DNA of 64,000 bases, taken from NCBI RefSeq assembly GCF_023716485.1, contig NZ_CP092418.1, forward strand, positions 1,099,001 through 1,163,000, written 5' to 3'. A program made the translations under genes and the position numbers. The DNA comes from Microbulbifer variabilis (GTDB lineage: Bacteria; Pseudomonadota; Gammaproteobacteria; Pseudomonadales; Cellvibrionaceae). Within the stretch, counting starts at the first letter, position 1, and each line of letters starts with the position of its first letter. Below are positions 10,423 to 20,180 of the stretch, in pieces. The notes beneath the pieces are model-generated. The model had not been told where the DNA came from, searched no databases, and saw only the letters and a program-made list of their open reading frames with translations.

Positions 10423-11886
10423 ATGCTGGAGCTGAAAAAACCCGCGCTATTGCGCACCCAGTCCTATATCAACGGCCAGTGGGTCGATGCCGATTCTGGC
10501 GCTACATTCGACGTTAAAGATCCGGCCACCGGCAAGGTAGTGGCCAACATAGCTGACCTTGGTGCCGATGAGACCCGTCGCGCTATTGAGGCGGCCAGTG
10601 TTGCCTGGCCAGACTGGGCCGCTACTCCGGTTAAGGAGCGGGCCAAGTTACTGCGGCATTGGTACAACTTGGTGATCGATAACACCGAGGACTTAGCCAG
10701 AATTCTTACTGCCGAACAGGGGAAGCCCCTCTCTGAGTCACGCACAGAGATAGTCTACGGTGCCAACTATATCGAGTGGTTTGCCGAGGAGGCTAAGCGC
10801 ATTTATGGCGATGTCATAGCGCCCCCCACCAACGACCGCCGCATCGTGGTGATCAAGCAACCTGTTGGGGTCACTTGTTCAGTCACGCCATGGAATTTCC
10901 CCAATGCCATGATCGCCCGCAAGATGGCGCCGGCCCTGGCGGCCGGTTGTCCATTTATCGCCAAGCCGGCCCATGAGACGCCATTATCCGCCCTGGCGCT
11001 GGCGGTACTGGCGGAGGAAGCGGGTATTCCCCCGGGTATCTTCAATATTGTGGTTGGTCAAAATGCGCCGGCCATCGGCACCGAGATGACGAAGAATCCT
11101 CTAGTGCGCAAGTTTACCTTTACCGGTTCCACTGCTGTGGGTAAGAAACTGCAGGCGCAGTGTGCTGAAACCATGAAGAAAACCTCCATGGAGCTGGGCG
11201 GCAACGCGCCATTTATTGTTTTTGATGATGCGGATCTGGATGAGGCAGTGAAAGGTGCCATTGTCTGTAAGTACCGCAACGCCGGGCAAACTTGTGTCTG
11301 CGCCAATCGTATTTTTGTACAGGAAGGGGTTTACGAGGCTTTCGCGGAGAAATTTGCCCAGGCAGTTAACGCGCTAACAATGGGGAATGGCTTTGCAGAG
11401 GGAACCGATATTGGCCCTATGATTACCGTCAAAGCGGTCGAAAAGGTGGAGGGGTTGGTAGAAGATGCCCTACAAAAAGGTGCGAAAACTCTGGTTGCTG
11501 GCGGACCCGATGCTATGGGCGATCAGTTCTATGCACCCATAATACTGGGAAATGCCACTGAGCAAATGAATCTGTTTAAAGAGGAAATCTTTGGTCCCGT
11601 GGCACCACTGTTTAAATTCTCCACGGAAGAAGAGGTGATTCGCATGGCTAATGATACCGAGTTTGGCCTCGCCTCTTATTTCTATTCCCGTGATATTGGA
11701 CGGGTTTGCCGAGTGTCTGAAGCGCTGGAGTACGGCATGGTGGGTGTGAATGAAGGGATTATCTCCAATGAAATGGCGCCCTTTGGAGGTGTAAAGGAAT
11801 CTGGTCAGGGACGGGAAGGTTCTAAATACGGTATTGAGGACTACATGGAAATAAAATATTTGTGTATTGCTGGTGTCGATAAATAA
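10423..11886 (+). CDS. gabD: NAD(P)-dependent succinate-semialdehyde dehydrogenase
   Basis: Aldehyde dehydrogenase that oxidises succinate semialdehyde to succinate, the last step of GABA degradation. The 487-residue protein matches GabD in length. It has the general-base Glu in MELGGNAP and the catalytic Cys in GQTCVCANR, with a neighbouring Cys typical of this subfamily. The C-terminus contains the MVGVNEG and FGGVKESG motifs. I chose the ATG at 10423 because AGGAG is correctly spaced before it. The frame stays open upstream to 10309 but that leader does not look coding. No gabT or GABA permease is adjacent, so it appears to be a stand-alone unit. Confidence 0.9.
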   Translation: MLELKKPALLRTQSYINGQWVDADSGATFDVKDPATGKVVANIADLGADETRRAIEAASVAWPDWAATPVKERAKLLRHWYNLVIDNTEDLARILTAEQGKPLSESRTEIVYGANYIEWFAEEAKRIYGDVIAPPTNDRRIVVIKQPVGVTCSVTPWNFPNAMIARKMAPALAAGCPFIAKPAHETPLSALALAVLAEEAGIPPGIFNIVVGQNAPAIGTEMTKNPLVRKFTFTGSTAVGKKLQAQCAETMKKTSMELGGNAPFIVFDDADLDEAVKGAIVCKYRNAGQTCVCANRIFVQEGVYEAFAEKFAQAVNALTMGNGFAEGTDIGPMITVKAVEKVEGLVEDALQKGAKTLVAGGPDAMGDQFYAPIILGNATEQMNLFKEEIFGPVAPLFKFSTEEEVIRMANDTEFGLASYFYSRDIGRVCRVSEALEYGMVGVNEGIISNEMAPFGGVKESGQGREGSKYGIEDYMEIKYLCIAGVDK

Positions 11887-11939
11887 TTCCCGCAATTGGT
11901 TTAAAATATCGGGCTCATTATTGGTTGTCTGGATTTTCC

Positions 11940-12629
11940 ATGGTTGTTGAGCCCATTGCCCGTGTGCACTCCTGTTTTGGTGAAAAATTTGGTGTTCCCC
12001 GTCAGCCACTGCTCGCCGATGCCAGCCGGGCCAGTATCGAACTTCTACCGCCACTGAATGTGGCAGATGCGGTAGCGGGGCTGGAGGAAAACAGTCATAT
12101 CTGGGTTGTTTTCCAGTTTCACCAGGCTGCCGGGCAATGGTCCGCCAAGGTCCGTCCTCCGCGTCTGGGTGGTAATAAAAAGCTCGGTGTACTCGCCACT
12201 CGTTCCCCCTTTAGGCCCAATAATATTGGTCTTTCCGTGGTGCGTTTACTGGAAGTGCGCACCTCCCCCAAAGTGGAACTGATTGTCGGTGGAGCTGACC
12301 TGGTAGACGGCACACCTGTGTTGGATATCAAACCCTATGTGCCCTATGCCGATGCCCTAGACCATGCTGAAAGCGCTTTTGCCGATGCCGCTCCCGCATT
12401 GATCACTGTAAATATCCCGGAAGCGATTCTTCACCAAGCCAAGGCCTATAAAGATGACTGGGGCACTGATTTGCCGAAGTTAATTGAGCAGGTTCTGGCA
12501 CAAGATCCCCGGCCCGCTTACCAAAAAAACGATCCACAGCGAATTTATGGCATGGCGCTGTGTGGGTTCAATTTATGTTGGCGCTACACGGAAAGAGGGA
12601 TTGAGGTGGTGTCGCTGGAAGTATTTTGA
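11940..12629 (+). CDS. trmO: tRNA (N6-threonylcarbamoyladenosine(37)-N6)-methyltransferase TrmO
   Basis: TsaA/TrmO family beta-barrel enzyme that N6-methylates t6A37 in certain tRNAs using S-adenosylmethionine. The N-terminal domain shows PIARVHSCFGEKFGVPRQP and the LATRSPFRPNNIGLS signature near residues 80-95, followed by LDIKPYVPYAD. The C-terminal segment (DPRPAY...YGM) is also characteristic. The ATG at 11940 (MVVEPIARV) is preferred to in-frame starts a few codons upstream. It stands alone between gabD and a metallo-hydrolase gene. Confidence 0.92.
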   Translation: MVVEPIARVHSCFGEKFGVPRQPLLADASRASIELLPPLNVADAVAGLEENSHIWVVFQFHQAAGQWSAKVRPPRLGGNKKLGVLATRSPFRPNNIGLSVVRLLEVRTSPKVELIVGGADLVDGTPVLDIKPYVPYADALDHAESAFADAAPALITVNIPEAILHQAKAYKDDWGTDLPKLIEQVLAQDPRPAYQKNDPQRIYGMALCGFNLCWRYTERGIEVVSLEVF

Positions 12630-12794
12630 GAACAGTTTACTACTGGGTTAGGGGATTTATGCCTCACTTGGGCCTTCTTGCTTGTCCCCTTATAGAGATT
12701 AGTAGTGATATGTCACCTACATTCGAGGAAATTGCAATTTCTCCGCTTGTGTCACTTGCCTGAAAATACTCCAAAATCTGTAAGAGAGTTCCCC

Positions 12795-13616
12795 ATGTCG
12801 GTAAGAGAAACATTTAATTATCAGGGCCTGGAGGCAATCCGAGTTGGCCGCCTGAATATGGGGGTCAACACCACATTTGTCGTTTATAGGCTTAATGGCA
12901 CAGTAATAGATACTGGCCCTAGTAACCAGTGGAAATATGTTAAGCCGTTTATTGAAAATACACCGCTAAAACAACTATTGCTGACTCACCACCACGAGGA
13001 TCACAGCGGCAACGCCGGTGCTATCCAAAAGCTCACCGGCGTGCAGGCTTTTGCTCCGGACTTAACTATAGGGATATTAAAAAGGGGGTTTCGTATTCCC
13101 CCCATGCAAAAACTATTCTGGGGAACTGCTGGAAAAGCCGAAGTAGCGCCACTGCCAGAAGATATCCGCATTGGCACTGAAGAAGTGCAGCCCCTATTTA
13201 GCCCTGGTCATGCCAAAGATATGACCTGCTACCTGTTGCCTGAGCGTGGCTGGTTGTTCAGTGCAGATTTATATATTGCCAATTACTTAAAGTTTCTTCG
13301 CATCGATGAGGATATTCCCATCCTGTTAAACAGTATCAAAAGTGTATTGGAGTACTCCTTCGAAGTCATTCTCTGTCCCCATAGAGGAGTTGTAGAAAAT
13401 GGCTGGCAGCAGTTAAAGCAGAAGTACGAGTTTCTGTTGAATTTATCTGCAGAGGCACAGCAGCTTGATCAGCAAGGGCTGCCATTAGAACAAATCAGCG
13501 AGAGTTTGCTGGGAAAAGAGGGCTTGGTAAGTATTTTAACTGGCCACAACTTTTGTAAGAGAAACTTAATTGCCTCTTGCTTGAAGGTGGACCTAGATAC
13601 AATGGCCCGTTCGTGA
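12795..13616 (+). CDS. Metallo-beta-lactamase fold hydrolase (paralogue A)
   Basis: Binuclear-metal hydrolase of the MBL superfamily, 273 residues from the ATG at 12795 (MSVRETFNYQG). The metal motif HxHxDH is intact as THHHEDHSGN near residue 70, and further metal ligands are likely at GHAKDM (near 149) and in SADLY. The C-terminal part has the helical segment typical of MBL proteins annotated with the LACTB2-like group. It has a close paralogue at 23,921-24,739 with the same length and architecture. The substrate is unknown. An in-frame extension to 12705 reads through non-conserved sequence and was not used. Confidence 0.8.
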   Translation: MSVRETFNYQGLEAIRVGRLNMGVNTTFVVYRLNGTVIDTGPSNQWKYVKPFIENTPLKQLLLTHHHEDHSGNAGAIQKLTGVQAFAPDLTIGILKRGFRIPPMQKLFWGTAGKAEVAPLPEDIRIGTEEVQPLFSPGHAKDMTCYLLPERGWLFSADLYIANYLKFLRIDEDIPILLNSIKSVLEYSFEVILCPHRGVVENGWQQLKQKYEFLLNLSAEAQQLDQQGLPLEQISESLLGKEGLVSILTGHNFCKRNLIASCLKVDLDTMARS

Positions 13617-13731
13617 TTTTATTTTGTTGATACTTTTTCAAAAGTTTACAGAGAATGATTAAGCCCTAAAAAGTTAGCAGCTAAGGGTGATTTGAGTTCA
13701 CTAGCTTTAAAATTAATACATGGATGCCGAT

Positions 13732-14526
13732 TTATTTGACGGCTTCAATAATAAATCGCTTGATGCGTACTCCAGCATGTTTATGCATTACTGGATGTAT
13801 TTTTTTGTAGTAGGCATCCATCACTTGTTGGGCGAATTCTTGTCTTTGCGAGTTCTGCAGATGTCGAAATTGAGGCACCCAAGATAAGAAAAACGCTGTG
13901 AGCGTGTCTTGGGTGCCAAAATTTTCCACATGATGGATTTCATCGATCCTGGGCAGGTAAAATCCAGCTTCCTCGATATAAGTGCGCATCTCATTTAGGG
14001 AATAATGGTTGTAAGGATCGAGAAAGTTCTCAAAATGTGACTGCCATTGATTATTGTTTTGGAATTCGTATACCGTATCCCAGAAATTCTCATGGTCAAC
14101 CTGAAAGCCGACCACAATCTTGCCATCCTCTCGTAAGTGTTTGTAAAAGCCATTCCAGACTTTCTTCTGGTCTGCCACCCAGTGCAAGCAGCTGAATGAA
14201 AAAATAATGTCGAACTGCTTATCAAACTGAATCTCATCGGCGCTCATCTGCTCGAAGGAGAGATTGGGTACGCCGGAGTGGGCTTTGCGGGCGTGGCGAA
14301 TCATATCCTCAGTGAGGTCCACACCGACGATTTTGCCACTCTTGAGGTGTTCGGCTAGATAGCGGGTGATTCTGCCATCGCCACAGCCCACATCGAGGAT
14401 AGTACTGGCGCCTTGATAGTTGCAGCGCTGGATAGCTTCCATGGCGTGCCGCCACTGCATGGAGGAGGCCTTTATATATTCCTGGGCCTGCCACTTATCG
14501 TGTCTGACGGGCTTATCTATTGCCAT
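13732..14526 (-). CDS. Class I SAM-dependent methyltransferase
   Basis: Small-molecule methyltransferase of 264 residues with the SAM-binding motif ILDVGCGDGRITRYLAEHL (about residues 43-61), the acidic loop GVDLTEDM and motif IV/post-I region IFSFSCLHWV. The arrangement is like trans-aconitate 2-methyltransferase or UbiE-like enzymes, but I cannot name a substrate. It is divergently transcribed from the GFA-family gene 92 bases away, so the two may share a regulatory region. Confidence 0.8.
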   Translation of the reverse strand: MAIDKPVRHDKWQAQEYIKASSMQWRHAMEAIQRCNYQGASTILDVGCGDGRITRYLAEHLKSGKIVGVDLTEDMIRHARKAHSGVPNLSFEQMSADEIQFDKQFDIIFSFSCLHWVADQKKVWNGFYKHLREDGKIVVGFQVDHENFWDTVYEFQNNNQWQSHFENFLDPYNHYSLNEMRTYIEEAGFYLPRIDEIHHVENFGTQDTLTAFFLSWVPQFRHLQNSQRQEFAQQVMDAYYKKIHPVMHKHAGVRIKRFIIEAVK

Positions 14527-14618
14527 GGCGGCATAACCCTTGGTTGTGGGACCGCTAACCAGTCTAGCCTAGATACAGTCATTGGAGGTGTAGTTAAGAC
14601 AAGCGGGGAGAGTTTACA

Positions 14619-15101
14619 TTGAAACTAAAAGGTTCCTGTCACTGTCAGTCGGTGCGATTCAACCTTACATGTGCACAACCTTACCCATTTAACCGCTGTT
14701 ACTGTTCGATTTGCCGCAAGACGGCTGGGGGAGGGGGCTATGCCGTTAACCTGGGAGGGGATTACCAGTCGCTGACGGTAAAGGGGAAGGAGTTTATCTC
14801 AATGTATCAGGCAATATTGCGAGATAAGTCTGGCAGCAATAGTGCCAGCCCGGCGCAGCGCCATTTTTGTTCCCGCTGTGGCAGTGCGCTTTGGTTGTGG
14901 GACCCCCGCTGGCCAGATCTGGTCCATCCATTTGCCTCTGCGATAGATAGTGAACTTCCCGTACCACCGGAACGTACCCATATGATGCTGGCCTTTGCCA
15001 AAACCTGGGTAGAGCCGGATATTCGAGCCGCGGACAAGCATTTCGATGAGTATCCAGATGAGTCACTGGCAGAGTGGCATCAACGCCATAATTTTTACTG
15101 A
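14619..15101 (+). CDS. GFA family (CENP-V/glutathione-dependent formaldehyde-activating-like) zinc protein
   Basis: 160-residue zinc-binding protein of the Mss4-like fold. The Cys pairs are visible: GSCHCQSVRF (about residues 5-14), NRCYCSICRK (about 26-35) and HFCSRCGSAL (about 82-91). The start appears to be TTG at 14619, preceded by GGGGAGAG and giving the expected MKLKGSCHCQ N-terminus. Family members were named for glutathione-hydroxymethyl chemistry, but most have no proven activity. Confidence 0.85.
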   Translation: MKLKGSCHCQSVRFNLTCAQPYPFNRCYCSICRKTAGGGGYAVNLGGDYQSLTVKGKEFISMYQAILRDKSGSNSASPAQRHFCSRCGSALWLWDPRWPDLVHPFASAIDSELPVPPERTHMMLAFAKTWVEPDIRAADKHFDEYPDESLAEWHQRHNFY

Positions 15102-15134
15102 GATGTGAAAGGGGCGACTGGGTTGCATGAAGTT

Positions 15135-15157
15135 GGGGCGAACCGATAGGCCGCCCC
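15135..15157. terminator. Hairpin between convergent genes
   Basis: Inverted repeat GGGGCG / CGCCCC with an 11-base loop, followed 14 bases later by TTTTT, placed between the convergent GFA gene and the di-heme oxidoreductase. It is probably a (bidirectional) terminator. Confidence 0.45.
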
Positions 15158-15182
15158 GGTTAGATTGTGGGTTTTTAGAGGC

Positions 15183-16811
15183 TTACTCTGGAGCCAGGTA
15201 AAGTACCAGGTTATCCAGGAAATTCAGCAGGTCGGCTTTGTCAGCATCGCTAAGGGCTACAAACTGCTCTTTACTGGATTGTGCATCCCCTCCGTGAAAC
15301 AGAATAGCTTCCGTCATGGTGGTGGCGCGGCCATCGTGTAGATAGGGTGGTGTGGAGCCTACTCCCCACAAGTTTTCGGTAAGGAATACCGAGGCACCCA
15401 CGTTGCCCTCATCGAACTCCTCAGCCATGGCTCGGCCCATATCGTGGCGCTTCAGGTCGCCATAGAGGCGTACAATTGCTCCGCCATTCTCGGACTCCTC
15501 GAACTGTCCCAATGTCTGGCCGGAAGGTAGCTCCTGAGGGTTGTCGAGAATATCTGTCAGCAGGTTAAATTGCAGGGAGGTAGTGGGTAACCCGGCAATG
15601 TTGCCCGCTGGGTAGGTCTCATCGCGATAGCTGGCGTGTTTCGACGGTTCATAAAATACTGGTGAGCTGACTTCCATCTCGGGAGAGTGGCAGGAGGCGC
15701 AGCTGATAGAGGAGAAAATTTCCTCGCCATTTTGAATGCTGGCAATATCTGCCTCACTGAGAGGTAGCCCGTAGGTTTCCCTTTCCTCTTCATTCAGGGT
15801 ATCAATCACGCTGTTCAATTCGAGCTTGGTGACTGGCCGTGGTTGTGCAGCATTGTAGATTGCCAGTGCGGTGATATCCCCCACGCTCAGTTCGTTGCTG
15901 ACAGAGTCGAAGTCGCTATCGGCATCACCGACCAGTTCGGTGGCCTGCATACCGAGCTCCTGGTGCGCAGCACCTCGCACAAAAGCACGTACGAAGCCGG
16001 TGAGTCCCTTCCACTCAAAGGGGCGCACAACAAGATCTGTATCAATGCCAGCGAGATTGTCGTAGTTGACGTTTTCACAGGAAACGGATATTTCACCAAA
16101 ATTCACCCCTTTGGCTACCATTTCCACAGTGGCACTGTCACCGGAGGCACAACTGTCGTCGACAGCCTGATCCCTGAGGTTGTGTAATTCGGTGGTCATT
16201 TCCTCGGCCACCAACTGTACCGCGCCCATGCCGAACAGGTGCGGGGAGTTACGCTCAATAAAGCCTTTTTGTTTACGCTCTGGGTCCATACGGATCACGT
16301 TATCGTTCACACCACCGCCGCCATCGGCAACGGGAACATTGTGACAACTGATACAGGAATCACCGTTGGGGCCTGTAGCTCGATGGGGCAAAATATTGGC
16401 CCAGGCCCTTGGGCCTCTGAGATCAGGGCGCGGAAAACTGGTGAAGCGCTTACCGTTGCCGACATTGACACCTACCCCATCGAGCGCGTTGTAGTTCATT
16501 TCAAATAGCTCATCACCTTCTTCGAAAGCATGAACATAGGCCTCAATTGGGTCCATTGCTTCCAGTGTGGCCTGATCAATATGGCCACCGAGGTGTATTT
16601 CCACAGCGCCAGCTTCCAGAATCTGGACGGTGTTAAAGATTGAACTGAAATCGAAGGGTTGTTGCTTGGGTGGCCGCGGACCTTTTCTTGCGTTCTTAGG
16701 TACCCGATGCTTGTCATGTTTAGAACCAAAGTCCGCGAGGACTGGAGGTGCAATAAATGTTAGGGCCGATATTGCCAGGGAAATAGGCAATAAGTGTCTT
16801 CTGGAAATCAT
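15183..16811 (-). CDS. Di-heme cytochrome c oxidoreductase (DUF1111/MauG-like)
   Basis: Secreted di-heme protein of 542 residues with a signal peptide ending near VLA-DF (residue 27). The c-type heme sites are CISCH (residues 153-157) and CASCH (near 374), and the C-terminus carries the YLHDGRA segment seen in this group of bacterial di-heme oxidoreductases. It is larger than classical cytochrome c peroxidases and is best placed with the DUF1111-type family, whose physiological role is unsettled. It is one of three di-heme proteins in this window and lies alone between a terminator and a long intergenic gap. Confidence 0.8.
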   Translation of the reverse strand: MISRRHLLPISLAISALTFIAPPVLADFGSKHDKHRVPKNARKGPRPPKQQPFDFSSIFNTVQILEAGAVEIHLGGHIDQATLEAMDPIEAYVHAFEEGDELFEMNYNALDGVGVNVGNGKRFTSFPRPDLRGPRAWANILPHRATGPNGDSCISCHNVPVADGGGGVNDNVIRMDPERKQKGFIERNSPHLFGMGAVQLVAEEMTTELHNLRDQAVDDSCASGDSATVEMVAKGVNFGEISVSCENVNYDNLAGIDTDLVVRPFEWKGLTGFVRAFVRGAAHQELGMQATELVGDADSDFDSVSNELSVGDITALAIYNAAQPRPVTKLELNSVIDTLNEEERETYGLPLSEADIASIQNGEEIFSSISCASCHSPEMEVSSPVFYEPSKHASYRDETYPAGNIAGLPTTSLQFNLLTDILDNPQELPSGQTLGQFEESENGGAIVRLYGDLKRHDMGRAMAEEFDEGNVGASVFLTENLWGVGSTPPYLHDGRATTMTEAILFHGGDAQSSKEQFVALSDADKADLLNFLDNLVLYLAPE

Positions 16812-17900
16812 CAGCTATATCTCCCGGTACGAAATAGAATGCGGATGGAGCAGTATATTTATGAAAATGCACGGGTAGAAAGTGCGGCAATTTATCCAGG
16901 GGCTGATCAGTCAGTCTCAGGAAAAATTGCTAAATAGATTCTTGGTGAGGATATTTTTATTCCCACAAAGTGCATTTCAATAAAGCTTAAATGCATCCTT
17001 GCAAGCCGCTTACGGAAAACCGTTTGCGGAAGTAGGCTCAAAAAATAGGGAGATTTGCTGATAGTTGGCTTTTTTAGAGAGCTAACTTTCTGCTAGAGCT
17101 AATGCCCTAAGTACGACCCCAGATATTAATTTTTGCCCATAACCCTCTGCGCTGCTGCACAGACCTTTTGTATTTGTCTTACGTGTCTTAGTTGTCATCT
17201 CGGCGTGTGAAGTTCCCATTAATTTAGATAAATTAAAAAGTTGTTTTTCGATGACAGTGGGCCTCTTGGTAATGGTGGCCAGTACTTTAATCTGGCAGGC
17301 ATAAGTTTTTCGTACAGCAAATAATAAAGTCCCGTGTTTTTATGAGTGCAGGTTTTTTTCAATGTGAGGAATAGGTTTGGTAGCTCTGATGGCCCTGCCT
17401 TGCGTGGATGGGCTCAGGTTTTCCTGATCATGATTGGAATGTGGAAGGAATGTGCAAATGTCTGTTGCTCATGAAATGGTGGTGATCTATGCCGGTGAAG
17501 ATAATCAAAAATGATTGTAAATCTTGTCTGATCGGTTGGGACATGCTTAGTAATTTGAAGGTTGTTCAAAGTAACGTTGAATTCCTGAATGATCTACTCT
17601 GTTCCCACAAAAGCCAAAGAAAGTGAAGATTGGCGCTATTTCCCTTTGATTGGCGCTTATTTTAACTTTGACGCCATATATTTCACACTGCAAACAGTGA
17701 GATAGTTCTAGCAGAGATACTTGGCTTTATCCGTGAGCTAAGTTTGAGTGGAAATTACTGATAAAGATAACCAATAAGCGAAAGGATTTTGCTCTTGGAT
17801 TGGATATGCCGCTAGTGAAGATAATCTAGTTCGTTATCAATAGTTGATTCAGTGTATTCAAATAGAAGTCATTTTTCTGTCACTAATAAATGAGGTTAGG
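16812..17900. other. Long AT-rich non-coding stretch
   Basis: About 1.1 kb with no frame that resembles a protein on either strand. A short tandem motif GATTGGCGCT(A/T)ATTT occurs twice near 17,627-17,655. The phrase GTGAAGATAATC recurs near 17,494 and 17,814. This is either a decayed gene region or an unusually long upstream region for the sulfolipid genes. Confidence 0.5.
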
Positions 17901-19058
17901 GTGAGAAAAGTACTGGTTCTTGGTGGGGATGGATTCTGCGGGTGGCCAACCGCCCTTCATCTTTCTGATGCAGGCTATGAAGTTATAATTGTCGATGATT
18001 TTTCAAGGAGAAAAACCGATATAGAGCTGGAAGTCGAGTCGCTCACGCCTATTCAACCATTAGGAGAGAGGCTGAGGGTTTGGCGAGAGGTGTCGGGCAA
18101 GAATATTCGGCATGTTGTAATCACTATCGGTAAAGAATATCACAGGCTGCTAGAGCTATTAGTTACCGAGAAACCGCACACAATTGTACACTTTGCCGAA
18201 CAGCGATCAGCGCCTTATTCGATGAAGTCATCAAGCCATAGACGTTTGACGGTTAATAATAATTTGAGTGCGACCAACGATATTCTTGCCGCGATTGTAG
18301 AGAGTAAGCTGGATATTCATCTTGTACACCTGGGAACTATGGGTGTTTATGGTTACGGCACTGCAGGCATGAAAATCCCAGAAGGATACCTCAAGGTGCA
18401 AGTGGAAGAGGAAGGTAGATTTGTAAGTTCGGAAATTTTATATCCTCCAAATCCTGGTTCTATCTATCATATGACTAAGGCTCAGGATCAGTTATTGTTT
18501 GCTTTTTATAATAAAAATGATGGGCTGCGTATTACTGATTTACATCAGGGTATTGTTTGGGGCACACAAACACATCAAACCCGTAGGGATGAGTATCTTA
18601 TCAATCGATTTGATTATGATGGAGATTATGGCACTGTATTGAATCGATTTTTAATGCAGGCTGCGATTAATTATCCCCTTACAGTTCATGGTACCGGTGG
18701 GCAAAAACGTGCTTTTATCCATATTCAGGATAGTTGCCGTTGTATACAGTTAGCGATAGAAAATCCTCCGGAAAAAGATGATCGGGTCAAAATATTGAAC
18801 CAGATGACTGAAATACATCGTGTCAGGGATCTGGCGAAGTTGATTGCTGATAAAACAGACGTGGCTATTGCCTATGTGGATAACCCTAGAAAAGAGTCTC
18901 CAGAAAATGATTTACTGGCTGTTAATGACCAGTTGCTGGAGATGGGGCTACAGCCGATCACGCTGAGTGATAAGCTTTTATCAGAAGTGGAGCAGGTGGC
19001 AAAGAAATATTCCAGTCGTTGTGATCAGAGAAAAATACCCTGCTTGTCAAAATGGTAA
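17901..19058 (+). CDS. UDP-sulfoquinovose synthase-like NAD-dependent epimerase (SQD1 family)
   Basis: Extended short-chain dehydrogenase that, in the SQD1/SqdB family, makes UDP-sulfoquinovose from UDP-glucose and sulfite. The Rossmann motif is the SQD1-type GGDGFCGWPTALHL, followed by DDFSRRKTD, HFAEQRSAPYSM and the catalytic region YHMTKAQDQ. These features are specific to SQD1 rather than GalE-type epimerases. The GTG at 17901 is preferred because it has a GAGG site and gives the short N-terminus RKVLVLGGDG; the frame continues upstream only to a TTG. A GT4 glycosyltransferase follows after 93 bases, as expected for a sulfolipid pathway. The last 20 residues look atypical. Confidence 0.85.
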   Translation: MRKVLVLGGDGFCGWPTALHLSDAGYEVIIVDDFSRRKTDIELEVESLTPIQPLGERLRVWREVSGKNIRHVVITIGKEYHRLLELLVTEKPHTIVHFAEQRSAPYSMKSSSHRRLTVNNNLSATNDILAAIVESKLDIHLVHLGTMGVYGYGTAGMKIPEGYLKVQVEEEGRFVSSEILYPPNPGSIYHMTKAQDQLLFAFYNKNDGLRITDLHQGIVWGTQTHQTRRDEYLINRFDYDGDYGTVLNRFLMQAAINYPLTVHGTGGQKRAFIHIQDSCRCIQLAIENPPEKDDRVKILNQMTEIHRVRDLAKLIADKTDVAIAYVDNPRKESPENDLLAVNDQLLEMGLQPITLSDKLLSEVEQVAKKYSSRCDQRKIPCLSKW

Positions 19059-19151
19059 GTGTCGGAATCGTTTCAAGCTTTATTTAGTGGTTTCGTATTT
19101 TGTTGGCGCTGCTTTGAAACGATTCTTCTCTTTAGATAAAGGTTTTATGGT

Positions 19152-20180
19152 ATGAAAATATTGATTGCTACGGATACCTATCCGAGGCAGCTTAATGGCG
19201 TATCGCGGGTTCTAGAGAAAACCATAAAAGAATTGTCTGTTCGAGGGCATGAAGTCAAGCTTTTATCTGTTGATGACTTTAGGTATTTCCCCTGGCCTGG
19301 ATATCATGAAATTAGAATTGCAGTATTCCCTGGTTCCCGTCTTGCTCGTATTGTTGATGACTTTTCCCCAGATACTATTCATATTATGACAGAGGGGCCA
19401 ATTGGTATTTCCATGCGGAGATATTGTAAAAAGCGAGGTTTAAGATATACAACTTCATGGCTTTCAAGATTGTCTGAATATGTTTCCCTAAGATACAAAA
19501 TACCTGTAAGTTGGTTGCATAGACTACTTGTGGATTTTCACCAGTCTGCAGCTCAAACGATGGTGACAACTACAAGTATGGAGGCAGAAGCAAGAGATTT
19601 AGGTATTAGTAGGATTGTTCGCTGGCGTCGAGGAGTGGAGTTGGATAAATTCCACCCCGTTGAAACTGAAATTTTTTCAGGGCTGCCCAGGCCAATTATG
19701 TTAAATGTTGGTCGTATTGCTGTGGAGAAGTCACTAGATAGATTTTTGTCTATTAATATTCCTGGAACCAAAGTGGTGGTAGGAGATGGTCCTCAATTAA
19801 ATGCATTAAAGAAAGAGTTTCCAGAAGTGATTTATCTGGGGGTAAAAGAGGGAGAGGCATTAACCGAGTGTTATGCTGGAGCGGATGTTTTTGTATTTCC
19901 ATCTTTAACAGATACCTTCGGTTTGGTGAATCTTGAGGCGTTAGCTTGTGGCCTGCCAATTGCGGCCTATCCGGTCACCGGGCCAAGAGATATCATTGGC
20001 GATGCACCCGTTGGTGCTATGGATGAAGATCTTGGGGTGGCTATTAAAAAAGCTCTTACATTCAAATCAGAGGATTGTATCGCACGAGCGAGAACTTTCT
20101 GCTGGGATTTGGCTACTGAGGACTTTTTGGAGAATTTGGTTCCTGTTAATGTTGAGCATCCTGTATTGGCTGAATATTGA
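19152..20180 (+). CDS. GT4 family glycosyltransferase, probable sulfoquinovosyl/lipid glycosyltransferase
   Basis: 342-residue GT-B fold retaining glycosyltransferase of family GT4. The N-terminal acceptor half starts MKILIATDTYPRQLNGVSRV. The donor half shows NVGRIAVEKSLDRFL and the EX7E-type motif within DTFGLVNLEALACGLP. Its N-terminal half resembles SQD2/SqdX and diacylglycerol mannosyl/glycosyltransferases. The adjacent SQD1-like gene suggests it transfers sulfoquinovose to diacylglycerol to form SQDG. Specificity is inferred from context only. Confidence 0.75.
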   Translation: MKILIATDTYPRQLNGVSRVLEKTIKELSVRGHEVKLLSVDDFRYFPWPGYHEIRIAVFPGSRLARIVDDFSPDTIHIMTEGPIGISMRRYCKKRGLRYTTSWLSRLSEYVSLRYKIPVSWLHRLLVDFHQSAAQTMVTTTSMEAEARDLGISRIVRWRRGVELDKFHPVETEIFSGLPRPIMLNVGRIAVEKSLDRFLSINIPGTKVVVGDGPQLNALKKEFPEVIYLGVKEGEALTECYAGADVFVFPSLTDTFGLVNLEALACGLPIAAYPVTGPRDIIGDAPVGAMDEDLGVAIKKALTFKSEDCIARARTFCWDLATEDFLENLVPVNVEHPVLAEY

